Below are positions 41,065-51,259 of a DNA stretch of 64,000 bases, piece by piece. The first letter of the stretch is position 1, and each line of letters opens with the position of its first letter. The notes below the pieces were generated by a model. The model made no database searches, was not told the DNA's origin, and was given only the letters and a program-made list of their open reading frames with translations. The position numbers and the translations under genes are program-made. Source of the stretch: Phytophthora quininea (Eukaryota > Oomycota > Peronosporomycetes > Peronosporales > Peronosporaceae); the NCBI GenBank assembly GCA_011947345.1, contig JAAVTG010000333.1:151100-215099 (forward strand), in the 5' to 3' direction.

Positions 41065-43452
41065 ATTTTGTGGTTATCGGCTATGAAGATGGCGCTGCAG
41101 AGAAGTTCTCTGGCCAAAAATCTACTTGTGGGGACTGGTTTATGTGGATCGCGTCTGTTTGAGACGATGCGGTGTTGTGATTGCTGCTAGTGTCGGGAGC
41201 TAAAAGCACGGTGATTGATCGAGGTGCCGAAGATTGCAATACAGGAGCGTCGCTCGCCGCGGTACGCCACACTTGGGGCTCGTCAACACGTGTAAAATAA
41301 CCTCCACTTGTGTTTCTCTGCGTCAACGGGGTTTCAATATGAAGAACGCTCGGAAGTGCAGGTATCGGCACGTTGGTTTCTGAAGGAGAAAACAAATTCC
41401 GTCGTGCGTGTGGTGTGGTTGATGTGGGTCTTCTTCTTCGTGATCTCGAGGCTGTGGTTGGTCGTCTACTGTCAGCATGGCTGCCGTGTCTACATGTTCG
41501 GCTTGGCGTCACAACTTCGTCTTCGTCTCCGGAGCTGGATTGTGGACTGGAGTGATTACTACTGGCGTCTCCTCCAAGTAATGAATGCCGCTAGTAGCAG
41601 TTTTATCGCCTCTGTTCGAGTAAACGAAAACCAGCTTTTCAACGCGCTCACATTTCAGCCGATTTCGACGCTTGTTGTGGATAAACGAATGAACGCTCGC
41701 TCGCCGCAGACGATGTTGGAATACTTAAAACACGTGTGGCAAATGCATGCAGGAAAGGGAAATTTTTGGCTTTGAGCATCCACCAGTCCAATGGAGTGTC
41801 GTTGGCGTTTGTGGCACGTTCTTCGGGTATCCACCCCTCTTCACGCGCCAAAAAGCAAGCACGGCACGCCGAAACCCCTACCGACTCACTTTGCCAGGAA
41901 AACCAACGCGCGAAGCTAGCTCCACGCACGCGTCTATTGCCTTGTCGAGGTCGTCGTCTTTGAAACCATCGATTGGTTTCGACGGGTCCAGCAAATATGC
42001 CGCCAATGTAGATTCCCGCTTGAGTGTATTCCAACGCGACCGGATTTGTCCACGAATGGTATTCAGGAACCCAGGAGGGACATCGGTGGTCGGGCGGTTG
42101 AAGACGTCAAGGTTTTTGAGCTGTCGGAAGTAGTGATAAACCATGGACGAGCAACAACCGTCCTTCTCCAGCGCACCCAACACTCTTATGGGGTTTATCA
42201 GGCGTAGAATGATCCTGGCGTCCGTCCAAAATCTGCTATCTGCTGCAAGTATTTTTGCACTTGCCGCAGCTTGACTGCTGCATCTGAGTAACGCATCAAA
42301 AGCACCTCATTCGAGAAAATGTCTTGCAGCACTTTCTCATTGCGAACTACGCTTGCAATGCAGTTCCCGCTTAAGTACCAGCGTGTCTTGACTGGAAGCA
42401 CCAAGGCTCGTCGCCGGCCACGAATTCCGAAGTGGCTGCGTTGCTTAGCTCTGAACTGGTACAACAGCGCAACACGTTTGCACACGAACTTCCAAACTGT
42501 GACGGCCTTCTTGAGCACATCCACCATATATTCAATTCCGAACATGTCCTTGAGCAGAAGATTCATCGTGTGAGCTGCACACCCATTGCACGTCAAGCTC
42601 GGAATCGTTTTAACGAGCAATTCCCAAGACTTCCTCATATTGGACGCATTGTCCGTGACGACGGCACAAACGGCGCCTTTGACAATCACATTGTTTACTT
42701 CATCAATAACATTGCTCAATGCGGACGCCATGTATTCCCCGTGTGCTGCTCGTCGCAGCTTCGGACAGAAGACCAAAATATGGGCCAAATAAATGGAGAC
42801 GTGACCATAAAGTTGGTCACGCTGGCACTATTCGGATCGGACCATCCATCGCAAACGATAGTCACGAATTCTTGCTCTTTCAGAGTTGCTAACACACTCT
42901 CCATCTCTTCAGCATAAACTGTTTCGAGGAGAGATGTCGACAGCTGCTGGTGCATAGGAAGTTTCATTCCTGGGCAATATTTTGTCAGAACGTGCTTCAT
43001 ATCTTCATTTTCAATGACGCGAAACGGGATACTTGCAGAATAGAAGGCTCTCGCTATTTCCAGGTGAAATTCTTGTTTCTCGGCAACCGAGATCGCCCCC
43101 GTACCCTTAGCCACCCCTCAAGAGCCACACGTGCGTTGACGCTTTGCGGGTAGGGTAGATCCCCGGGGTTCATCGCGACTGTGCTTTCTTGGCGCCGGGA
43201 GGTAGCGCTCGTGAACATGGTCTGGTGCATGGGGACATTTGCGGACATGGAGGCGGAGGTTTTTCTTGGCTGGCCGTGGCGAATCATTTTCGAGCAACAC
43301 TTGCACTGCGCGTCTGGGTGCTGCTTCTTTGGTTGTGTCCATCGCGGGACCGTGACGATAAACTCCCTCCAGACGCCGGTAGGAGTGCGACCAAGTCCAA
43401 CGTTATCAACGTCGCCTCGATTGATGGTACTCTCGTCTTGGATCTGTGCCAT
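41065..43452 (-). pseudogene. hAT transposase (BED finger, RNase H-like core, hAT dimerisation domain)
   Basis: Minus strand, at least four frames. 43452-43300: BED-type zinc finger with 'VWREFIVTVPRW' and 'AQCKCCSKMIRHGQ'; the His pair lies in the next frame ('LHVRKCPHAPDH'). 43114-42716: 'IPFRVIENEDMKHVL', 'TIVCDGWSDPNSASVTNFMV', holding the first catalytic Asp. 42788-42198: 'AVVTDNASNMRKSWELL' with the second Asp, 'CNGCAAHTMNLLLKD', the conserved C..H insertion region, and 'VKTRWYLSGNCI'. 42183-41648: 'TLAAYLLDPSKP' and 'WWMLKAKNFPFLHAFA' with 'LSIPTSSAASERSF', the C-terminal dimerisation motif. A tail of about 180 residues runs on to 41065. The enzyme would excise and reinsert the element; it is now inactive. 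Confidence 0.85.
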
Positions 43453-43641
43453 GTTGAGCAGAGCGTGCGAATTCCAAAGTAATCGACGTCGGCCTCGCAG
43501 CGGTCAAACGGAACTTCAGCCACGACAAAAGATTAGCGAACATTTCTGGTACACCAAATATACACAAATGGTAATACCTAGCGAATACCGGGTATTAGAC
43601 GATAATCGGTATTAGCTTCAGTAGTGATTTGCACAACACTA

Positions 43642-45230
43642 GTCTCTCCCTCCTGCGCCTTCGACACCAAGCCGCACCGTCCACGCAGTGTTGATGGACT
43701 CGTCTGGGTTGGCTGCAGTTTCACGGGAGTTTATCCAGTCTTCAGCCAAGTTCCTTGATTCGGCGACTCCGACTCCGCCAGCATCGTTGTCGCTGGGCTC
43801 TTCGGGGCCCCCAGCTGAGTCATGTCGTCGCTCGACTCGTCCTGCTGCTCGTGACGCCATCCAGATCGCGCGTATTCAGCTCCAGAACCTGGCGATGAGT
43901 GATGCGGAGGCGTTGGGTGCCGGCACCCGGCACCCGACTCCGTCACCCCGGCACAAGCCTGTCGTTAAGTCGCCCAAGGCCTCGCCGACACCTATTCCAG
44001 GTCCAGCAGGAAAGGAGTCGACTGCCAGCTCGGATGATGATGGTGGCAGTGTTGCAGAGTCGGAGGAAGGTGAAGGGGAGGCCAAAGAAGAGGGCGCTGG
44101 GTCGGACGACATGAGCAGTGGCCTCAGAGGGAAACTATCCCCTCGATCGGCTTCAGTTACGCGTTGCTCCAACTTAGAGGAGTCAATTCCGCCTCCGAGT
44201 TCGAAGAGTAAACTGTCGTCGGTCGACTCGGCTACCAAGCCTTCCTCCGACTGTCAAGTCTGTTACTCTGACTCCCGCTGTGAAGCGTTCACGTGGCAAG
44301 GCATCGCTACGTCGGTCTAAGCCGACTCAGTCCCAATCCGCGGTGGGTTCGGCTCGGGTAGCGACGCGCAAGCCAGCCGCGGTGCCGACTGCAAAGTCAA
44401 CGTCGCGTTCCGCTCGTTTTCTCAGACTCCGGTAGCGGCCGCGCAAGCTCAGTCGGTAGTCAAGTCATCTCCGAACTCTGGGTCGGCGCACTTCAAGAAG
44501 AAGAAGGTTTCGGTTCCACCCACTAAATCAGTCTCGCCAGTTACCAAGTCGTCGAAGTTAACGTGTAGCAAGGCCAAGGCCAGATCGACTACGGCAGCCA
44601 AGTCGTCAAAGGCTGTGCCAGGGTCGTCGACTCCTCTGACTCCTCCGGCGGTCTCGTCCAGCAAGTCGTCGAAGTCAGCGTCTGGGAAAGCGAAGGCCAA
44701 GTCCACCACAGCGACTAAGTCGTCGAAGAACAAGACGAAGGCCAAGTCGTCGATCCCTCCGACTCCTTCGGCTGTCCTGCCTTTTCTGTTGACGCTCCCG
44801 TTGGCTGCTCTCCGAACGCGGGCTGCTCAGGCGGTGAGCTTGGCGTCGAAGGCTTCTCCCCAGATAAAGGTGTGGCGTCACCCACCCTTCCTCCATGCTG
44901 GGTCAGCATTCTGCTGGAGGCCTGTTCCATTCGGGTTGTGAAGAAGCGTGTGGAGCGGAAGATGCGTGATGTTGGGACCAAGTGTTCGCCGGCCGGAATC
45001 GCTGTGTTTGCTGGTGTCCTGTCGACTCAGCATCCCAGCTACCGGTCTTTTCTGAGTTCGATGAGGCCCCTATCTTTATGGGTCCCAACATCGAACGGCG
45101 GATGGAGGCGCATCGCGGCGCGGGAACTCCCTTGACGAACCTCGCTGAGATCGTCTCCGATTGTTGGATGAGCCTCGCTGGGGCATATGAGGACTCGACA
45201 TTATGGATTGCTTGGGATCCATTATAATAT
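43642..45230 (+). pseudogene. Gag-like gene, 3' part (after the hAT insertion)
   Basis: Continues the frame of 39531-39699 once the hAT and one 8-bp duplicate are ignored ('VPQSI' joins 'PPAPSTPS'). Contents: Ser/Pro-rich stretch, an acidic block (about 44030-44110), then a long Lys/Ser/Thr/Pro-rich repetitive region (about 44310-44790, 'KSSKSASGKAKAKSTTATKS' style units). A globular end in two frames follows (44872-45230: 'RKMRDVGTKCSPAGIAVFAG', 'FDEAPIFMGPNIERRMEAHR', 'EIVSDCWMSLAGAYEDS'). Frame changes near 44260, 44440 and 45010. No CCHC knuckle or pol follows; the element appears truncated at about 45230. Confidence 0.45.
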
Positions 45231-45410
45231 GACTGGTCCAAGTTGAAGGCGGCCAATTTACCGAGCTGATAATCTTCTACAACCCGCCTGAAGTTGTTGG
45301 TAGGTAAAGTAGGATTGAAATCGAAATTGAAATGATTTAACAACTCAAAAGAATTAGCAAAATGGACATACGTGCACGCCATAACGACTATAACTGCTGT
45401 GGCAACAGGG

Positions 45411-46001
45411 TCACACCGTCGTTGAGGTGGTGGGCCTTGGCCTGCTGAAGAAGAAGCGATAGTAGCGGTACAGATGACGTGGCAGGGATGTCCACCCGGC
45501 TCCAGCAAACTGGCAGTTGGCGACATAACAGAAGAGATCGTCAACTCCAGAGACGTCGTCAATGAGTGGGACGACTTGTGGTTGATCGGCTTCGACGTCA
45601 CGCAGATAGAGAGAAGTGTCAATGAAGCCACGGACCATTAGGTTGCTCAGTTCGTACCCCGCGTAGGCGTGCATGAAATCCCCTCGGAACATGACCACGT
45701 CCCCTTTGTTGAGGTGGACCATTTCCGCGTTGGATCGAAGAGCCACTATGCGGTTCCAGCCGTAACCGCACAGCACGGTATCATCTTGGGTCGCGATCAG
45801 CAGCAACCCAGGCGATACATCGAGTTCTACCGCATGGTCATCGGGGGCTGGTGGGGGCGTAGTCACGCCTAATAGGCTGATCGGTGGAGCCGGGTCTCGT
45901 ACGCAGGAAACTCCACTCGTCACCGTCGAATGCGGAAAAAATGTCAAGTAGTAGCGACGGAGATGCGTGGTCAGAGTTCGAGACAGTGGTTCTGGAAGCA
46001 T
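45411..46001 (-). CDS. Orphan ORF with double-stranded beta-helix (cupin/2OG-oxygenase-like) signature
   Basis: 196 codons from an ATG to TGA with no break, in a region where most frames are broken. Residues about 60-150 resemble the double-stranded beta-helix fold: 'HAVELDVSPGLLLIATQDDT', then 'EMVHLNKGDVVMFRGDFMHA' followed by 'YAGYELSN' and 'LMVRGFIDTSLYL'. The GDxxxFRGDxxHA...N spacing is that of the second cupin-type motif. A complete metal site (HxD/E...H) is not evident, so activity is uncertain. Downstream in another frame (about 45410-45230) there is further protein-like sequence ('HFANSFELLNHFNFDFNPTL') that may be its original C-terminus. Substrate and partner element unknown. Confidence 0.4.
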   Translation of the reverse strand: MLPEPLSRTLTTHLRRYYLTFFPHSTVTSGVSCVRDPAPPISLLGVTTPPPAPDDHAVELDVSPGLLLIATQDDTVLCGYGWNRIVALRSNAEMVHLNKGDVVMFRGDFMHAYAGYELSNLMVRGFIDTSLYLRDVEADQPQVVPLIDDVSGVDDLFCYVANCQFAGAGWTSLPRHLYRYYRFFFSRPRPTTSTTV

Positions 46002-47467
46002 TGCTCGGAGGCATAAGGGGTCAAATGCCTCCCCATTCCAGGTGCCGTTACTCCACTGGAGATCATCGTGGCGCGCAGACGAGCGTAGCTAAATCACGAC
46101 ATCCTCTGCTACAGCGTGGTAGAGAACGATGTAACCACGTTCTTGGAGATGTTGGCGAGCGTTCATGGTCGAAGGTGCTTGTTGCACAGCAGATAAAATA
46201 TGAAGTGGGTATATATCCCTTGAATATTATTTGCTCCGATGGTAGTGTAATTTCCTGCTTAAGAAAACCTTGTTGAAGATACCTGCGATGTATAAGCATG
46301 GATACTGACGGCGGGTTGCTTGGCAGCAGTTTATTGGCGGGTGCATATGCGCGCCCATATCGTCTCTGTGTTAATGTCAAGATTCTGTTGATGTCATGAT
46401 AATGGTAAATCAACTTTGATCTTTACTTAGCTAAATCAACTCCAACCAACACAACTCTTCTGAAAAATGGGTTGTTATATTGCCGCAGCAACTTGGTGGA
46501 GTCCTTCTCTCTGTTGAGGGCCAGGCCTCCAGTGTAGTTTCGGGCTGGTACCTCCAGGGATACACCCGCACGGGCGATCTGTGACAGCTGTCCGAATAGC
46601 AGAAGCAATATCTTTTTTTTAATATAAAGGGTTCAGTAGTAGATTACCCATCGTTGTGGGCCTGGTTTTCAAAGAAATTGCAGGCCGATACCTCTAGATA
46701 AATACCCGCACGGTCATATACGGTAGCTGTCTGATTGGAGTACCAGCAACGAAATAATAGGTCGCTTGCAGTGCCGTTTTTCGCCGGTTAAGGACCTGGT
46801 TTTGATGAAGTTGAAAACTGACCCCGCCCAGTAGACTTTCTCGCCGCCAGCTACCTGAGAAGTAATCAATATTCAAAAGCGTGTATCGAAAGAGCCGCAC
46901 AAGATGCCTACTAATCAAGCCACTAGCGCCCCTGGAGTTGCAGTAGTGGGATAGGAAACCAAATTAGAAGGCCACTTCTCTCTAAAAACCAAAACAGCAG
47001 GACTAGCTACTCTCAGCAGCCACCATTTTAGTCCCGAGGCGCTGCTATCTCTCCTTTGGTATATTGTCAACATGCACAATAAAATGAGGCGACTGTGAAA
47101 CGTCGTCTCTACACAGACGTCCACTGTGCGATGATACAGAACTCTACCGTCGGTGCATTCCCTCTGGGTAGAACCCCTGGTTTTTGTAATCTTACTCCGC
47201 AACTTCAATGAGATGCACTCATTAAATGTTTTTGCCTGGCCTTTATGATGGTCTTCATATCGCTTCATTGCCGCCCTCCTCCCACTACCACAACGGATGC
47301 TGTCCTTAAAAGATTTTTTTTCTTTTCATGATCACAATTCAATCAACCATGGTCGGCAAAAGGCGCCGAGCAACTCGCAACGATGACACGGGAGGTCTCT
47401 CCGATACGCCTCCCGCCGTACCCCAAGCCCCCCGTCCTACCCCGTATCAGCGTGTGGTGATGCTGAT
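46002..47467. other. Unresolved stretch with a degenerate tandem repeat
   Basis: No recognised gene. Short minus frames (46063-46413, 46423-46608, 46694-46918, 46915-47268) are open but unassigned. Two of them carry related phrases because of the repeat at 46512-46815. The rest is moderately AT-rich. Confidence 0.3.
46512..46815 (-). repeat. Degenerate tandem repeat, period about 135-140 bp
   Basis: Unit A (about 46512-46600) and unit B (about 46653-46740) align as GGGCC(A/T)GG, then GG(C/T)(C/T)G(A/G)TACCTC, (A/T)ACCCGCACGG and AGCTGTC. A third unit starts at about 46787 with GGACCTGGTTTTGA but decays quickly. On the minus strand both units encode 'RAG(V/I)xLEV(P/S)A(R/C)N', so this may be an old protein repeat. 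Confidence 0.45.
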
Positions 47468-48046
47468 TTGGATTTTCTATGGGTAGCAATCCCCCGCGCT
47501 GTGATTGGTTGGATTTTAACTTTTGTGGATGAGTGGTTGTGGAAACGTGCGACTGGTTGGGACGAGACTGTGGCGGGAGTCCTACCAAGGATGGTCCCTA
47601 GGCTTCGGAAGCCTGCGTCGGGAGTATGCGAACCCCGAAACGCACTGGAGGCTCGGTCCGAAGCCGCACCTCGTCCGTCAGCAAGTGCCCAAGAGTGGGC
47701 GAAAATCGCATTGAGGGAACGTATCCCCTCTGTGACTTGTGTAGCCTTGGTCCCAAAGCGCACGATGAGTGTGACGCCAGAGGCTCTCAAGACGCAGTCT
47801 GCCCCAACAAAGCACGTGTTGCACAACACACTATATTTCCAAGAAGTTGCTACGCTTGATGAGGATGGACTTCCCGATGCATTAGGATCCTGGAACCGGA
47901 TTCGATATCCTGGACGCAGATCGGCGTTCCAGGGTGACCGATCCCTGAACCGTGATTCTGGATGTATGAAATTGTGGAAGTCCCTATACCAACATCAGGT
48001 CAAGAATCAATCCCCAGTGCGAGTGATGTGGAGCGCCTGGAGTTGA
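47468..48046 (+). CDS. Hypothetical open frame upstream of the DIRS-like element
   Basis: 192 codons, unrecognised. The sequence is Arg/Pro/Ser-rich in the middle and has 'TLYFQEVATLDEDGLPDALG' near the end. The antisense strand is also open over 47437-47829, so the openness may reflect base composition. It could be retroelement leader or gag-like sequence. Low support. Confidence 0.15.
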   Translation: MDFLWVAIPRAVIGWILTFVDEWLWKRATGWDETVAGVLPRMVPRLRKPASGVCEPRNALEARSEAAPRPSASAQEWAKIALRERIPSVTCVALVPKRTMSVTPEALKTQSAPTKHVLHNTLYFQEVATLDEDGLPDALGSWNRIRYPGRRSAFQGDRSLNRDSGCMKLWKSLYQHQVKNQSPVRVMWSAWS

Positions 48047-48435
48047 AGTTGCGAGAGGTCACCCCGTTTGGGAAACTTGACCCCCATTGAGCAATGGAGA
48101 TGCTCCAGGATTGCGCACCCAGTGATGACTCCATAGTCAGACCAAGTCACTTGCACCGTCCATATTCAAGTCAAGATATTGTCAGAAGATTGTTCAAGAT
48201 TCGTACTTAGTATTGCATAGCTAGTCTGTGGTGTATTCCATGTGCGAAGCAAAAGGGAATTGTGTTTTCCACATAAATTTGCTATACCGGTATACCGGTA
48301 CATACCGGTCTGCCTATCGACGGGTGTGCTCTCTGCAGGCCACCCGTTGCAGTTTTCCTCCTTCACTTCGCTTTCAGAGGATCAAGAACAACAACAAGGC
48401 CAAGAATTCAAGGTTTTTACTACCTACGACGAACA
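48047..48435. other. Region before the DIRS-like ORFs
   Basis: No frame of note. It contains a short palindromic cluster, 'taccggtataccggtacata' (about 48285-48305), with three ACCGGT/ATACCGG-type cores. Likely the 5' non-coding end of the DIRS-like element, but no terminal repeat partner was found downstream. Confidence 0.3.
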
Positions 48436-48668
48436 ATGAACACCCGTGGATCGTCCCAACCAACCAGCGCGGCGCCGGCGGCCAGGGCCGTAATCGTGGA
48501 TGTGACGGGCGGGGAAGAGCCCTGGACGGCGACCTCCGCGAGGCGCACGTCTGACCCTCCCCGCTCCGCACAAGCAAGCGCGCATCGGCCAGGGCGCGTC
48601 GTCTGTAGAGACCGCGAAGCCCAAGAAGACTGCGAGACGTCCCGGTAGCGGTGCGAAGGCTGCGGCTG
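48436..48668 (+). pseudogene. Leading frame of the DIRS-like element
   Basis: Starts 'MNTRGSSQPTSAAPAARAV' at an ATG and stops at 48648, but protein-like sequence of the same basic, disordered type ('AKPKKTARRPGSGAK') continues into the next ORF in a different frame. I infer a one-base shift near 48600 that separates the true N-terminus from the RT ORF. Confidence 0.45.
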
Positions 48669-51259
48669 TGGCTGCCAAGAAGTCAGCCCCTGACTCCGAC
48701 TCCGACTTCGATCTGGAGGAAAAGCCTGCGCCGCTGTCCGCCAAGAAACCACGGAAGACGCCGGCCATGCAGCCGCCCACGGCTAGACAGCCACCTCCGG
48801 ATTCAATGTGTGGGCCGGCCTTGCCGTCACCCACGGCTAGACAGCCAATCTCAGCGCTACAGCGCGGACCGGCCGTAGCGCTGCCTGGAACCAGCAAGTT
48901 ACTGATCTCGCCGCGTCCTCTATCCGCAGACAGGGTATCTGTCCATGTATCCGAACTGCGGACTGCTGCATTACCGTCTACAGATGGTGTACGAAGCTAC
49001 CTGCCTTGCCAAGGAGAAATTATAGATGTCGCTGTAGGTGGCGATCTGCCGAGCACCACAACGGAGTACCGCCATTTGGAGGCATCGGGCGCTGCTGAAT
49101 CCGAGACACGCAATGAAGGCCCGACGCATGTACTGCAACCCGTAATTACGCGTGCCAATATGGACAAGTTGAAGACCAATTCGGAAACACGGCGAGACCT
49201 TGTGAAGCAATGTCGAAAGGTTTCTCTTGCAAGAGAAATGTTGCAATTTGGCGTCATATTGCCCGACAGCACTCATCCCACATCGCGGGGCAACGGAAGC
49301 ACCACAGAATTTTTGTTGGATACCCCTCTCCAGCACTCACTTTCTGAGTTCGTCCGCCGCTCCGGTATTTCTCCAGCTGCCTTTGTGGAGCTATTTCGAG
49401 GTCAGTCAACCGACGATTATCGCCCCAACAAGAACCTAGTTCCGAGTGTGTTGAACACAGTTTGCAAAGGATATAAGCACCTCAACAAACTCCTGGAGAT
49501 CGTGCGTGGAGGGGTGCAAGTCCGGCTCAAGAAACCGCTTCCACACCAAGTCAACCGTCCTCCAAATCACGGATCGGCAAGAGAGCGAGTGAACATTCTT
49601 CGCAAGAATATCCGCAAAGAACAAGACGCCAGGCGGTGCCTGGTGCTGGACATGGATCTTCTTAAACTTTGGCCTGAAATCATTATCAGTCCATTTGGTG
49701 TGGTGGACAAGGGCGAAGAAGATACCAGCGTCTCTGGTCGCACCATTCATGACCTCTCGTTCCCCGAAGGTGCGTCCATCAACGGTATAACCGATCAAGA
49801 CAGCATTACAAGACCAGACTACAATCACTGCGATGCTGTCGGCATGGGAATTCTCCGCGCAAAACGGGCTCACAGCAACTCGGTCGTTAAAATCATGGCT
49901 AGTGACGTTGCATCGGCCTTCCGCAACATCAGCATTCATAGCGAGTGTGTCTATCTATTTGCTGGACTGATAGCAGAGGACAATGTTCTTGTGATTGAGC
50001 TCTTCGCACCGTTCGGCTGGCCGGGGTCCCCAGGATTCTATGAGATCGCTGGTGGGGTGATTGCCCATGTTCACGGCAGCCAATTTAACGCAGCCAACCC
50101 ATCCGGTTTCTTCAACTACCATTGGGTCGACGACCATATCAACGTTTCTGTGGATATTGAAGATTCTTGTAGTGACATCGACCGCTCTCTGCGCTACGCC
50201 ATGACTGCGGTGCTGGGCGCCGATGCCATTAATGACAAGAAATTTCCCAGCTGGAACACCCGGCAACGCATGCTCGGTCTCGAATTTGATGCAGAGATGG
50301 AAACGAAAAAAATGTCCATGCCAGTGCGGAAAGTGACGAAAGCCAGACGAATCGTTGCCTCCGCCTATGCTGCATTGAGTCTTACACGCCAGGAGTACCG
50401 GTCTCTGTTGGGGAGTCTGAGGCATGTAGCGACGTGTATCCGGGCTGCGAGACCGTTTCTTCAGCGGCTACGCGTACGCGAAAGCCAACTTCAACGTTTT
50501 CAGCGCATTCCGATCTCGGATGATATGAGGCAAGACCTCCGATGGTGGTGGCTAGTACTGCAGACACCTCATCTGAATGGCGTTGCACTAGAGTACTTCA
50601 ACACTCTACCGGACCCAGACATTGTCGTTGAGGTTGATGCCTCAGATTTCGGGCTCTGCGCTCTCGATACCTTTGCCGAAGAGGCACTCACGTACCGATT
50701 TTCACCAGAGGAGCAGAACCTTATAGCCTGTTTTAAAGCAGGAGAGGCCAACGGCTTTGACATCAATTTCCGCGAACTCCTCTCTTGCGCTTTCGCTGTT
50801 CACGCTTGGGGATCACGATGGCGCGCCAGCGTACCGACGGGCGCTCGCCCATTTCACATCTGCTTCCGGATTGACAACACGTCTGCGGCTTCGTGGCAAA
50901 ACAAGCTTGGATCTCGAAACCCTCGCGCTCAAGTACTGATACGGCTTTTGAGTTGGTGGGAAACGTCACTTCGTCTCCGCTTCTCTGCGTCACACGTTGC
51001 CGGGGTTGACAATGTCCGTGCAGACGCCGGCTCCCGCATCCCAGCTGATGCGTCTTACCAATCTCTCTTTGATTCACTAACTCAAGACTGGACACAGGTA
51101 TCACCCGACATGGATGTACATGGCTTGACGAAGATCTGGCTGCGCATCTCCGCGCTCACTCTGTTGCCGATTCCACATTTCATCAATACCGACGAGCCTT
51201 CAAGAAGTGGTCAGCCTGGACATCTCGACGTGGAATCCCGGTTTGGCTCCAAGAGTTAA
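48668..51259 (+). CDS. DIRS-like reverse transcriptase / RNase H protein
   Basis: 863 codons uninterrupted. The first open codon used here is GTG; the frame is open further upstream, so the real start is probably in the frame at 48436. About 1-240 is disordered and low-complexity. RT core (about 300-560): 'SGRTIHDLSFPEGASIN', 'VKIMASDVASAFRNISIH' (palm motif A), 'FGWPGSPGFYEIAGGVIAH' and 'NYHWVDDHINVSV' (catalytic VDD). RNase H (about 650-810): 'DPDIVVEVDASDFGLCALD', 'DINFRELLSCAFAVHAWG', 'CFRIDNTSAASWQNKLGS' and 'ASHVAGVDNVRADAGSR', giving the D-E-D-D set. It copies element RNA into DNA. Product appears intact apart from its N-terminus. Followed in a shifted frame by the recombinase. Confidence 0.8.
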   Translation: MAAKKSAPDSDSDFDLEEKPAPLSAKKPRKTPAMQPPTARQPPPDSMCGPALPSPTARQPISALQRGPAVALPGTSKLLISPRPLSADRVSVHVSELRTAALPSTDGVRSYLPCQGEIIDVAVGGDLPSTTTEYRHLEASGAAESETRNEGPTHVLQPVITRANMDKLKTNSETRRDLVKQCRKVSLAREMLQFGVILPDSTHPTSRGNGSTTEFLLDTPLQHSLSEFVRRSGISPAAFVELFRGQSTDDYRPNKNLVPSVLNTVCKGYKHLNKLLEIVRGGVQVRLKKPLPHQVNRPPNHGSARERVNILRKNIRKEQDARRCLVLDMDLLKLWPEIIISPFGVVDKGEEDTSVSGRTIHDLSFPEGASINGITDQDSITRPDYNHCDAVGMGILRAKRAHSNSVVKIMASDVASAFRNISIHSECVYLFAGLIAEDNVLVIELFAPFGWPGSPGFYEIAGGVIAHVHGSQFNAANPSGFFNYHWVDDHINVSVDIEDSCSDIDRSLRYAMTAVLGADAINDKKFPSWNTRQRMLGLEFDAEMETKKMSMPVRKVTKARRIVASAYAALSLTRQEYRSLLGSLRHVATCIRAARPFLQRLRVRESQLQRFQRIPISDDMRQDLRWWWLVLQTPHLNGVALEYFNTLPDPDIVVEVDASDFGLCALDTFAEEALTYRFSPEEQNLIACFKAGEANGFDINFRELLSCAFAVHAWGSRWRASVPTGARPFHICFRIDNTSAASWQNKLGSRNPRAQVLIRLLSWWETSLRLRFSASHVAGVDNVRADAGSRIPADASYQSLFDSLTQDWTQVSPDMDVHGLTKIWLRISALTLLPIPHFINTDEPSRSGQPGHLDVESRFGSKS

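Larger units (their letters stand above)
39700..43641 (-). mobile_element. hAT DNA transposon carrying a captured host gene fragment
   Basis: 3942 bp. Ends are inverted repeats TAGTGTTGT on the left and ACAACACTA on the right (rougher similarity continues in the TGGTAATACC-rich flanks). The element is bordered by an 8-bp duplication with one mismatch: GTCTATCC (39692-39699) and GTCTCTCC (43642-43649). Eight bases is the hAT hallmark. Insert plus duplication is 3950 bp; excising it returns the flanking gag-like frame to register. Inside are a hAT transposase (minus) and, on the plus strand, a PPDK fragment and a Glu/Thr-rich frame. Confidence 0.85.

Noticed and set aside
44449..45631. Minus frames over the Lys/Ser-rich gag region, including 44903-45631
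   Set aside because: Over 44449-45230 the plus strand has the consistent protein composition; only the 45230-45410 part of the minus frame is protein-like and is mentioned with the 45411-46001 ORF.
46512..46815. CRISPR-like repeat array
   Set aside because: Only two to three degenerate units of about 140 bp; no short direct repeats with unique spacers, and the genome is eukaryotic.
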